A DNA stretch of 10,410 nt from Oehlia diaphana (GCA_003833135.1 QZLH01001477.1:19266-29675); one strand, 5' to 3'; positions 1-8,454 are shown, counted from the stretch's first letter. Notes: generated by a model not told the origin, from the sequence alone. Translations and numbers: made by a program.

Positions 1-1
1 G

Positions 2-1330
2 AAACATATTTCCTTTGGTGGTATCGTTAATACCCATTTATCTCACAAACAAATAAAATTTTTAGCCAAACGCCTACCTAATTACACTGTCTTTTTCTCT
101 GAACTAGATACTTCTAAAACCTCACATAATGTTCATTCCTCAGGTGGCATCTCCCTTTTTATTGACAATTCCCTTGCCTCTCATGTACAGGATGTTGTTT
201 CACATTCTTCACGCATTTTATCTGTCAATTTATATTTCAAAGGCAATATTAAATTGCATATATTTACTATATACATTCCCCTACCTCTGATGCTACTTTA
301 AGATCTGATACTATTGATCTTCTTATTCAACTCCTTCAATCTACTACTCAGACTGGTTTTTATCATGCTATTTGTGGTGATTTTAATATGCATGTATACA
401 AATATTATTCCATTTATTTTAACCAACTTCAAGTTGCTTCTAAATGTGTACATCATTTATTTTTTCACTTTTTATCCCATGATTATGAGGAAATTGTTCC
501 TGTCAATTCTTCTGACTCCTTAGGTACCTTTCATCATGAGGATCAAATTACCCGCATCAACTACGTTTAATCTTATCCTCTTTTAAAAGGCTTTGCCTTC
601 ACTTCTTATATCTTTGATGCTCAAGATATTTGTTCTTCTGATCACAATCCCACCATCACTTACTATGACCAATCGCTGCTCATTGCCTCCATCAAAAAAG
701 CCCATGCCAAACAACAACAAAGAACACGTCGCATGTTCAAATTTGATTCAGTTACTCCTGACATTTAGGATTCCTTTACTGATAATTCTGATTTTCTTTG
801 CGATGTTCCTCCTTCAACTTTTACTACTTGGCACATTAATCAACAATGTGAATATTTACAATCACGAATTGTTAAAGCTGCTAATGCTACATTGCCATCT
901 GTTACTATTAGTAATAATTACACACTGAAATTCCCTAAGGATTTAGAAATTTTGACTTAACATTATCGCTTTCTTAGTCGTTTACTTCATTCAATATGAT
1001 TGTTGCGCAAATATCCCTCAATATATTTTAATAGAATAGAACATATTTGGTCCACCCATTTCATTCGTTTACAAAAAATTTTAACCCTTTATAAGAAGGT
1101 TATTCCTTCTCCTCCATCTTTACCATCATCTTTAACCTCATGTAGGCATGATAATTTTAACTTCTTACTGAAATCTCTTCAAGATATCTCCAAAGCCCTT
1201 CATGGCCTTCATCTTCTAAAAAAAAAGAATTTCAAGATGCTTCCATTCGTGCGCATTTGGACGATAGAGATAATAACTTTGAAATAACATCTCCTCTTTT
1301 ATTGATTCTACGTTATCTCGTACTAGACAC
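2..1330 (+). pseudogene. Broken LINE-type endonuclease (EEP family) gene, 5' part
   Basis: This is a remnant of the endonuclease/exonuclease/phosphatase-like region of a non-LTR retrotransposon or a derived gene; in such elements it nicks target DNA. Reading starts at base 2 and is open at the window edge. Visible motifs are SSGGISLFIDNSLASHVQD, the EEP core CGDFNMH (373-393), a GTFH...TRINYV segment (523-567) where relatives have RID, and SDHNPTITYYD (637-669), the catalytic His motif. An acidic and hydrophobic linker follows. No reverse transcriptase is reached. Frames change near 280, 1220 and 1284, each consistent with one lost base. In-frame stops stand at 568-570, 766-768, 958-960 and 997-999. 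The frame reads on to the Arg-His codons just before 1331, where the hAT-type terminal repeat begins, so the gene was probably interrupted there. Family recognition rests on remembered Rhizophagus proteins and the EEP motifs. The break is certain; the exact element class is inferred. Confidence 0.8.
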
Positions 1331-1344
1331 TAGGGATCTGCAAT
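1331..1344 (+). repeat. Left terminal inverted repeat of hAT element
   Basis: TAGGGATCTGCAAT pairs with the reverse complement of 7567-7580 (TAGGGTTCTGCAAA). There is one internal mismatch plus a mismatch at the inner end. A TAGGG or CAGGG start is usual for hAT ends. Confidence 0.7.
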
Positions 1345-1535
1345 TTGATTTGATATTTGATATTTGATTTGAATTTGACAAATCAAATTCAAATTCAAAT
1401 TTATGTTTATTTGATTTAATCAAATTCAAATAAAGAGTTTATTTGATTTAATCAAATTCAAATAAAGAGTTTATTTGATTTGATTTGACTTATCAAATAT
1501 TTCAAATATTTGATTTGATTTGATTGATTTGAATT
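1345..1535. repeat. Left subterminal TTTGATT/AATCAAA repeat array
   Basis: Dense direct and inverted copies of TTTGATT, TTTGAATTTG and CAAATTCAAA form nested palindromes; for example, GATTTGAATTTG is followed two bases later by its near reverse complement. In hAT elements, short motifs inside the ends are bound by the transposase N-terminal zinc finger. That role is inferred here from position and from the matching array inside the right end. Confidence 0.65.
1405..1468 (+). repeat. Two tandem 32-bp units in left subterminal array
   Basis: A 32-bp unit at 1405-1436, containing the near-palindrome TTTGATTTAATCAAA, is repeated at 1437-1468. Copy B carries the corresponding unit once (from about 3831). 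The extra unit is therefore a copy-specific gain in A or loss in B. Confidence 0.8.
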
Positions 1536-1677
1536 TAGTTACATATATGACATATGACATCAATAAATGTAAATAAATAAAGATCATCATTTTTTTTTAA
1601 TTATTGTATTAAAAAAAATTTTTACTTTATAAATATTAAATATACTTGTGAAAGCATCTTGCATTATAATTTTAAAT

Positions 1678-3031
1678 ATATCGTTAGAAATGGTAATTTT
1701 TTAATAAGTTTATATTTATATTATTTTAAAGTAAATTATATTAATTAAATATAAATTTTGTTATTATAATTTATAGCGTACAGATACAGAAACTTCTGAT
1801 AAATCTAAATCTAATATTTGGAAATATTTCACTAAAGAAAGAGGGCAAGATAATAAAATTACTGCAAAATGTAATTATTGTAATGCTAAATATGTTGTTG
1901 TTAAAGGCGTAACAACAAATCTTTGGACACATATTAAAAAAATACATGTGTCTCTTCTTGGTTTATCAACTACTCAACGTACATTAGAACAATATGGTTT
2001 ATCAGCAAATAATAACAGTAAAATTTTTACAGGGGTAATTAATTATATAACAGATAACTGATAAAAATATTATATTTGGTAAAAATAATTAAATATAACT
2101 ATTTTTTTTAATATAGGCTAGTACAGAAGAAAATCTATGAAAATGGTTAACAAATTGGATTATTCTTGAAGATCTTCCATTTACAATTGTTGAAGGATGG
2201 CTTAAATGGATTCTTAAAAAAGTTACTGGATTTCATCTTGTATCTGCAGATACAATTAGACGTGATATTATACAATATCATATAGATATACGAACAACTA
2301 TTCAAAAAATTTTAAAGGAAACTTCAGGAAAATTATCATTATCATTAAATATTTGGACTTCAACTGTTGTCAAATCATATATGGGAATAACTGTATATTT
2401 TATTAATCATTCTTGGCAACTTCAACAAATAACTCTTGATTTTATTGAATTAGAAGGTTCTCATACTGGAAAAAATATTGCAAAATAGTTAATTACGGTA
2501 TTAAATTTATACGATATTTCAAAAAAGGTAAAGTACGTAGTTAATAACTATTAATTATTTATCCGCTATTTTAAAATAATGTTTAATTTTATGTAGATTA
2601 ATAGCATTACTACTGATAATGCTTCAAATAACAATACCATGTTTAGTTATCTTGAATTGTGGGCAAAAGATAACGATATTGATTTTTCTGGAAATAATCA
2701 GCAATGTTGATATTTTGCACATATTGTAAATCTTGCAGTTCAAGCTGCATTAAAGGAATTAAAACCAGAAATTGACAAAATTTGGAATCTTATCATTAAA
2801 TCCCATTCATCATCACAACGTCGCAAAAAGTTTTCAGAAATTTCTAAGCTTAATGGAGTTGATGATCTATTGCCTATTCTTGATGTTCCAACACGTTGGA
2901 ACTCAACATATGATATGGTTAAGCGAGCTCTAGATTTAAAAGTGGTATGTATTATAATATTTAATTTATTACAAAATAAAATAGATATAAAATTTACAAA
3001 CACCTTTTTACAATTAGGTTTTTGATAAAAT
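1678..3031 (+). pseudogene. hAT transposase, copy A (truncated after exon 4)
   Basis: This is the 5' two-thirds of a cut-and-paste hAT transposase gene. Inferred exons are 1678-1692, 1777-2034, 2117-2527, 2597-2944 and 3018-3031 (cut short), with GT...AG introns of 84, 82, 69 and 73 bp. Exon 2 encodes an intact BED-type finger: CNYC (1870-1881) and HIKKIH (1930-1947). Exon 3 carries LSLNIWTS; the Asp of this motif, first of the catalytic triad, is Asn here (2348-2350). Exon 4 keeps TTDNASNN but has YFAH where the family has CxxH. Stops stand at 2138-2140, 2486-2488 and 2708-2710. The proposed start is ATA where copy B has ATG. An alternative first exon at 1554-1568 also splices in phase. Sequence leaves the gene just after 3031, next to an ambiguous base. 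The C-terminal dimerisation domain is absent. It cannot encode active transposase. Confidence 0.88.
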
Positions 3032-3032
3032 N
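3032..3032. other. Ambiguous base (n) at the copy A breakpoint
   Basis: This is the only n in the window. Within about five bases of it copy A stops matching copy B. It may mark an assembly join or low-quality consensus, so the junction here is less secure than the rest. Confidence 0.95.
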
Positions 3033-3225
3033 TATAATAAAAATTAGAATTTACTTTAATTTTTAATATAAAAATTGTAAATAATAAAAAATTTGTAAAT
3101 AAAAATAAATTTGCTTTCCCAAACTTAAAAAAAAAGGTATTTATATTATTTTTGATTATTCAATAGTATCACATGCCCCTTGTATACATTCTACTGCATA
3201 TGTAGCTTTAATGATTGAATAGTAG
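3033..3225. other. Unclassified AT-rich spacer
   Basis: No coding sequence is recognised. The stretch is mostly A/T runs, with GTAAATAATAAAAAATTTG-like direct repeats near 3077-3110. Two related segments, ATTCAATAGTA (about 3158) and ATTGAATAGTA (about 3214), flank a less AT-rich piece containing CATGCCCCTTG. It lies between the truncated exon 5 of copy A and the minisatellite. Confidence 0.6.
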
Positions 3226-3790
3226 GTTTACAATCTTGTAAATTTTTGAAATATTTTAACCGTAATATTACGCAGGTTTATAGTCTCATAAATTTTTGAA
3301 ATATTTTAACCGTAATATTACGCAGGTTTACAGTTTCGTAAATTTTTGAAATATTTTAACCATAATATTACGCAGAGTTACAATCTCGTAAATTTTCAAA
3401 ATATTTCAACTGTAATATTACGCAGGTTTACAGTTTCGTAAATTTGCAGAATATTTTAACCATAATATTGCGTAAATCTTACGATATTGAAAACTTGTGT
3501 AATATTTTAACCATAATATTACACAGATTTACAATCTCGTAAATTTTCAAAATATTTCAACCGTAATATTACGCAGGTTTACAGTTTCATAAATTTGCAG
3601 AATATTTTGACTGTAATATTGCATAAATCTTATGATATTGAAAACTTGTGTAATATTTTAACTGTAATATCACATAAATCTTACGAAATTGTAAACTTAC
3701 GTAATATTTTGAAATTTTTCGAAATATTATGCCATAAACTTTCGTAAACTTACAAAATTGTAAACTTACGCAATTTTTCACGCTATAAAA
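3226..3790. repeat. 50-bp minisatellite with palindromic core
   Basis: Tandem units lie at 3226-3275, 3276-3325, 3326-3375, 3376-3425, 3426-3475, 3476-3526, 3527-3576, 3577-3626 and 3627-3677. A 60-bp variant follows (3678-3737), then a degenerate end to about 3790. The unit begins GTTTACARTYTCGTAAATTT, and its second half contains CCGTAATATTACGCAG. The core CGTAATATTACG is a perfect 12-bp palindrome. I remember similar arrays as dispersed in Rhizophagus genomes. No coding potential is credible: open frames through it simply follow the repeat. Confidence 0.92.
3376..3677. repeat. Higher-order 151-bp repeat (two copies)
   Basis: Three successive unit types recur in the same order: 3376-3425, 3426-3475 and 3476-3526 correspond to 3527-3576, 3577-3626 and 3627-3677. 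Diagnostic variants are CAATCTCG...TTTCAA in type 1, TTTGCAGAATATTTT with a terminal GCRTAA in type 2, and ATCTTAYGATATTGAAAAC, one base longer, in type 3. The array therefore grew by duplicating a trimer block. Confidence 0.85.
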
Positions 3791-3800
3791 TTTCCTGATG

Positions 3801-4067
3801 TTGACAAATCAAATTCAAATTCAAATTTATGTTTATTTGATTTAATCAAATTCAAATAAGGAGTTTATTTGATTTGATTTGACTTATCAAATATTTCAAA
3901 TATTTGATTTGATTTGATTTGAATTTAGTTACATATATGATATATGATATCAATAAATGTAAATAAATAAAGATCATCATTTTTTTTTAATTATTGTATC
4001 GAAAAAAATTTTTACTTTATAAATATTAAATATACTTGTGAAAGCATTTTGCATTATAATTTTAAAT
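3801..4067 (+). repeat. Second copy of hAT 5' leader, lacking the terminal repeat
   Basis: From TTGACAAATC onward this matches the copy A leader from 1375. The first 44 bases of the element (terminal repeat and outer TTTGATT units) are missing, and minisatellite-derived sequence abuts instead. It carries the same subterminal palindromes with one 32-bp unit rather than two. Without its own left terminus, copy B could only be mobilised using the outer left end at 1331. Confidence 0.85.
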
Positions 4068-6299
4068 ATGTCGTTAGAAATGGTAATTTTTTAATAAATT
4101 TATATTTATATTATTTTAAAGTAAATTATATTAATTAAATATACTGTAAATTTTATTATTATAATTTATAGCGTACAGATACAGAAACTTCTGATAAATC
4201 TAAATCTAATATTTGGAAATATTTCACTAAAAAAAGAGGGCAAGATAATAAAATTACTGCAAAATGTAATTATTTGTAATGCTAAATATGTTGTTGTTAA
4301 AGGCACAACAACAAATCTTTGGACACATATTAAAAAAATACATGTGTCTCTTCTTGGTTTATCAACTACTCAACGTACATTAGAACAATATGGTTTATCG
4401 GCAAATAATAACAGTAAAATTTTTACAGGGGTAATTAATTATATAACAGATAACTGATAAAAATATTATATTTGATAAAAATAATTAAATATAACTATTT
4501 TTTTTAATATAGACTAGTACAGAAGAAAATCTACGAAAATGGTTAACAAATTGGATTATTTTTGAAGATCTTCCATTTACAATTGTTAAAGGATGGCTTA
4601 AATGGATTCTTAAAAAAGTTACTGGATTTCATCTTGTATCTGCAGATACAATTAGATGTGATATTATACAATATCATATAGATATACGAATAACTATTCA
4701 AAAAATTTTAAAGAAAACTTTAGGAAAATTATCATTATCATTAGATATTTGGACTTCAACTGTTGTCAAATCATATATGGGAATAATTGTACATTTTATT
4801 AATCATTCTTGGCAACTTCAATAAATAACTCTTGATTTTATTGAATTAGAAGGTTCTCATACTGGAAAAAATATTGCAGAAGAGTTAATTACGGTATTAA
4901 ATTTATACAATATTTCAAAAAAGGTAAAGTACATAGTTAATAACTATTAATTATTTATCCGCTATTTTAAAATAATGTTTAATTTTTTGTAAATTAATAG
5001 CATTACTACTGATAATGCTTCAAATAATGATACCATGTTTAGTTATCTTGAATTGTGGGTATAAGATAACAATATTGATTTTTCTGGAAATAATCAGCAA
5101 TATCGATGTTTTGCACATGTTGTAAATCTTGCAGTTCAAGCTGCATTAAAGGAATTAAAACCAGAAATTGACAAAATTCAGAATCTTATCGTTAAATTCC
5201 ATTCATCATCACAATGTCGCAAAAAGTTTTCAGAAATTTCTAAGCTTAATGGAGTTGATAATCTATTGCCTATTCTTGATATTCCAACACGTTGGAACTC
5301 AACATATGATATAGTTAAGCGAGCTCTAGATTTAAAAGTGGTATGTATTATAATATTTAATTTATTACAAAATAAAATAGATATAAAATTTACAAACACC
5401 TTTTTACAATTAGGTTTTTGATAAAATTATACTAGCTAACGAATTTTCAGACTTAAACAATATTAAATTAAGTCAATCTGATTGGATATCTCTGGAAAAT
5501 ATTGCAGCATTTTTACGGTATTTTGCTAAACTTTCAACTGAAATATGTGCGTCAACATATCCTATAATTAGTGCAGTATACCCAATGTATAATCTTCTTA
5601 TGGGTCATGCTGAAAAAAAAATGAATAAGGACAAAACTTCAAATAATATAGCATTAGCAGCAAATGCGGCATGAAATAAATTTTATGAGTATTACAATAA
5701 AGCATCTGAAGAAACTCATTATATTGCTACAATCCTTGATCCTTACTGGAAAATTAAATATTTGAAGGACTGGGAAAATGAGGAAAATGGAGATAATAAT
5801 ATGTATTATAAAAATGCCAAAAAAATGTAAGTTAAGTTTTCAAAAAAACTACATGAAAAATTTATTTATTATTTATTTTAAATCTAGATTTACACATAAA
5901 TTCGATGAATATCGTTCCATTTATTATCCAGTTTCAGGAACTTTAAATAATAGTTTGAATAAGGATGAGGATAGCGAAGAATCTTTATTTCCAGTTTCTA
6001 AACGGTTTCGTAATAATAACGGGCATGATGAGCTCAATAGTTACTTTAATAGTACTCTAGAACCAGGAACAATTAATGTACTAGAATAGTGGAAAAGTCA
6101 TGAAAATAATTATCCTACATTGGCAAAAATGGCACGAAATTATTTGGCTATACCAGCAACTAGTGCGCCAGTAAAACGATTATTTAGTGAAAGTGATAAT
6201 CTAATAACTCCAGAACGAAATAGACTCAGAAGTGACATAATTCACGCAATTATGTGTCTTAAAAGTTGGTTAACTATTCCTAATGTTACAAATCAGTAA
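4068..6299 (+). pseudogene. hAT transposase, copy B (full-length but broken)
   Basis: The exon model is 4068-4082, 4172-4430, 4513-4923, 4993-5340, 5414-5826 and 5888-6299, joined in phase to about 618 codons apart from the lesions. Order of domains: BED finger, RNase-H-like catalytic core with LSLDIWTS (Asp at 4744-4746), TTDNASNN, CFAH (CxxH, 5107-5118), VPTRWNSTYD, then the C-terminal dimerisation region with LAIPATSAPVKRLFSE and TPERNRLRS, the likely third catalytic Glu. An extra T near 4275 shifts frame inside the finger after its first Cys. Stops stand at 4822-4824, 5062-5064, 5672-5674 and 6087-6089. The intron 3 acceptor is AA instead of AG (4991-4992). Intron 5 (5827-5887) has a consensus GTAAGT donor. 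hAT identity is secure; the exon boundaries are inferred from phase, motifs and agreement with copy A. Confidence 0.9.
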
Positions 6300-6520
6300 A
6301 ATCTAAATAATTGGATATAAATAAATAAAAATTTACATTTTGCAATATTAAAAAACGCGTTTAACAATTTTATTTAATTTAATTTTTTGGGTTATGCTAA
6401 AAAAAATTTGGATTAATAAAAATCGTCTGTAATACATGGCATAATACATCAATTTAAAACAAAAATCAAAATAAATTAAATTAATAAAAAAAGATTAACA
6501 TAATTAAGAAATAAACGAAA
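6300..6520. other. 3' flank of copy B, no gene seen
   Basis: AT-rich trailer of the transposase gene. AATAAATAAAAA-like signals near 6318-6330 could serve polyadenylation. Nothing else was recognised. Confidence 0.5.
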
Positions 6521-6960
6521 TGCAATATTTCGTTCAAGATTCAGTCGTCCGTTCGTCCAGGATTGTTAAAAAAAGAAGGGAAACATTAATTACGTTTCCT
6601 GAAGTATAGAAATAAAAAAAAGAACAAAATAACCTACCACATTTCGTTTGTTTAATATCCAGATCGTCCTTCATCATCCAGGATTGCTAAAAAAAGAAGG
6701 AAAACGTTAATTACGTTCCCTGAAAGTATAAAAATCAAAAAATGAATGAAAAAAAAATGAAATAACTTACCGCATTTCATTTAAGATCCCAGTCATTTGG
6801 CTTCGTCCATTTGCCAAGTCTGTTCCTGAAAAAAAAAGAAAAAAAGAAATTAAGAAAAAAGAGAAAAAAAAAAAGTTAAAAGAAAAAAAAAGAACGAAAT
6901 GACTCAGCAGTTACCACATTTCGTTTGATCCATCTTTTATATTCCATCTCTTCTGTAAAA
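6521..6960 (-). repeat. Tandem 118-144 bp modules with splice-site-like motifs on the minus strand
   Basis: Degenerate units start near 6522, 6640, 6772 and 6916. Read on the minus strand, each holds an exon-like block of 38-55 bp ending ACGAAATGYG or similar. A donor follows: GTAACT at 6914, GTAAGT at 6770, GTAGGT at 6637. Next come a T-rich tract and an acceptor: ACAG at 6953, TTCAG at 6826, 6720 and 6599, and TTTTTTTAG at 6687. Between two acceptors sits a partly palindromic GGAACGTAATTAACGTTTTCC-like block that I can shorten to GGAACGT...ACGTTTTCC. The exon-like blocks have open frames giving short Trp-rich peptides such as SWTNGRLNLERN or KWTKPNDWDLK. The unit nearest copy B has lost a donor and an acceptor. 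This could be a degenerate multi-exon gene grown by unit duplication, or a repeat that mimics splice sites. Confidence 0.65.
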
Positions 6961-7143
6961 GGCTCATATTTCCAGAATTAATAATCTTAGACCACAGAAT
7001 TTATCAAATTATTTACATTTTTCGTGAATGGATCTGTGAAAGACCTATTTTTACGGCTTTTTTTACAGGACTGAACAACTAGTTTTAAAGAAATAATGGA
7101 TAAAATTTTTTATAGGGCGACTTTGTTTGTTCATCTGGGTTCA
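6961..7143. other. Spacer between splice-module repeats
   Basis: No reading frame or repeat was recognised. It contains mixed AT-rich sequence with a poly-T run near 7060. Confidence 0.4.
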
Positions 7144-7250
7144 CTAAAGTAAAAGAAAATGGGAGCGTTAATAATGTTCTCTGAAGTAAAAAAAAACAAC
7201 GAAAAAAAAAGAACGAATTACCTTTCCATTTGTTCAAGAGCTGTTCATTT
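7144..7250 (-). repeat. Outlying copy of the splice-motif module
   Basis: On the minus strand an exon-like block ends GGAAAG, then a GTAATT donor (7221) leads into a T-rich tract and a TACTTCAG acceptor (7181). A block AGAACATTATTAACGCTCCC follows, then a second acceptor, ACTTTAG (7144). The order of parts is the same as in the units at 6521-6960, separated from them by about 185 bp of unrelated sequence. Confidence 0.6.
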
Positions 7251-7423
7251 GGCATTTAGCAAGCTAGTTTATCTGATTAAATTCAAGAAATTTCCCATTA
7301 TATTCCAATAACAACTGCTTTATTTGAGAAATCTCTATTAATTTAATGAATTTTATTTAACATTTTTATTGGAAACTTTTTTTAGGAAAGATACGGTAGC
7401 AGATCATACTAAAAAAAAGTTAC

Positions 7424-7566
7424 GTAACATCAAATCAAATTTGAATTTAAACGTATTAAATTTGATCAAAATTCAAATTTAAATTAAACCAATCAAATCA
7501 AATCAAATATCTGATTCGAAAAATCAAATCAAATACAAATTGATTATATATTTGATTTGATTTGAT
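7424..7566. repeat. Right subterminal AATCAAA/TTTGATT array
   Basis: Repeated AATCAAATCAAAT, TTTGAATTT and TTTGATTTGATTT motifs mirror the left array at 1345-1535 in inverted orientation. This supports 1331 and 7580 as the two ends of one hAT-type element. The probable role is transposase binding, by analogy with other hAT elements. Confidence 0.7.
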
Positions 7567-7580
7567 TTTGCAGAACCCTA
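7567..7580 (-). repeat. Right terminal inverted repeat of hAT element
   Basis: TTTGCAGAACCCTA is the imperfect reverse complement of 1331-1344. The following bases TATTTCGT do not repeat the left flank, so no 8-bp target duplication is visible. Confidence 0.7.
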
Positions 7581-8454
7581 TATTTCGTTATATTGGAGTT
7601 CCATTGTATCAAACTTTACTGTATATAAGTTTTTCTTTATTTAACACTATAATAATTTTTTTTATATAATTAAATGTATGTAATACTAAAAATTTATTAT
7701 ATTATAAAATTCGTTATATTCAAATTCACTATAAAAGGGCTAACTGTGTATTAATTCGTGATTCGTATAACAATCAGAGAAAATTACTATGCTAAATTGG
7801 GGAAATTTTTGTAGATCATTTAGTCTAAATGAAAAAATTGCATTTTTGATGCATTATAAAAAGATCATCTAATCCATAGTAATACTAAGATTGCTTGTCT
7901 AAACCTCTTCAAAATCCTACGATTAGTTTCGTCAAAATTTTACTATAGATTTATTATAGTTTCGGCAGAGTTTTGGCAGTTTTGGCATTTATAATAAGTT
8001 TTGGCAGTTTTGCCTTTCTCCAGAGTTTTGCCAGTTTTTTAATATAACTTTAATATAATTTTGGCAGAATTTCGCTTTTTGGCAAAACGCCATCTTGTCT
8101 AAACCCTTAGGTTTCGGCAAGCAACCTTAAGTAACACACCTAATTTATTAGCCAATTATAGTCGTCAAGATGTAACGTTATCTAATTTCTATTTTATCGT
8201 TGTTTTGAAAATATTTTTAATAACTTTAGTTTGAAGGAAAAACAGATTCCAAGCTAATTTGAACTTACAATTTCAATAATGGCAAAATTTAAATTTTATA
8301 ATTTTTGTAATATTTTTATATATTCTTTTATGAAACTGTTTATATATTATTATTTCATATTTAGTTTATTATTTTATTATTTATTTTCTTATTTTTATTA
8401 TAACCGATACCTCTCCTAACATATCAAAGATATTTCTGCCATTTTTTGAAGATG
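7581..8454. other. AT-rich intergenic region with small direct repeats
   Basis: No gene was found in 870 bp. TTCGTTATATT occurs at 7584-7594 and 7710-7720. CTTGTCTAAACC occurs at 7894-7905 and again at 8094-8105, exactly 200 bp apart, enclosing several TTTTGGCAG/GTTTTGCC motifs. The last 100 bp would be the 3' flank of the minus-strand gene; AATAAA motifs on that strand lie near 8376-8390. Confidence 0.6.
7894..8105. repeat. 12-bp direct repeat flanking a TTTTGGCAG-rich block
   Basis: Identical CTTGTCTAAACC sequences bound 188 bp that carry TTTTGGCAG at about 7971, 7999 and 8060, and the inverse-type GTTTTGCC at about 8010 and 8030. This could be a remnant of a small non-autonomous insertion or a local repeat. 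No terminal inverted repeats were found. Confidence 0.5.

Larger units (their letters stand above)
1331..7580 (+). mobile_element. Composite hAT-type element bounded by terminal inverted repeats
   Basis: The outer ends form an imperfect inverted repeat typical of hAT elements. The left end reads TAGGGATCTGCAA and the reverse complement of the right end reads TAGGGTTCTGCAA. Inside both ends lie TTTGATT/AATCAAA-rich subterminal arrays. The interior holds two directly repeated hAT transposase pseudogenes, a 50-bp minisatellite and a splice-motif repeat array. At 6250 bp it is longer than a simple hAT element needs. hAT insertions normally make an 8-bp target duplication, but the flanks CTAGACAC (1323-1330) and TATTTCGT (7581-7588) do not match. 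The left flank is LINE coding sequence; no LINE sequence was recognised on the right. The two ends may therefore come from different insertions, or the flank was rearranged. Confidence 0.6.

Noticed and set aside
314..928. Hydrophobic plus-strand frames at 314-523 and 593-928 resembling membrane proteins
   Set aside because: They overlap the recognised endonuclease frame. The hydrophobic look comes from reading T-rich codons out of frame.
2740..3003. Minus-strand open frame of 87 codons, with a near-identical one at 5178-5399
   Set aside because: Both are the antisense of hAT exon 4 plus intron 4; the sense strand carries recognised transposase motifs. Their similarity only reflects the duplication.
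3226..3677. CRISPR-like regular repeat spacing
   Set aside because: There are no unique spacers between repeats: whole 50-bp units are homologous, as in a minisatellite, in a eukaryotic context.
3587..3781. Minus-strand open frame of 64 codons through the minisatellite
   Set aside because: Its peptide is periodic because the DNA is a 50-bp repeat; there is no start context or domain.
5778..6089. Separate 103-codon gene starting at 5778
   Set aside because: The first part reads through exon 5 and intron 5 in the wrong frame. From 5889 it is hAT exon 6, joined in phase by a GTAAGT...CTAG intron.
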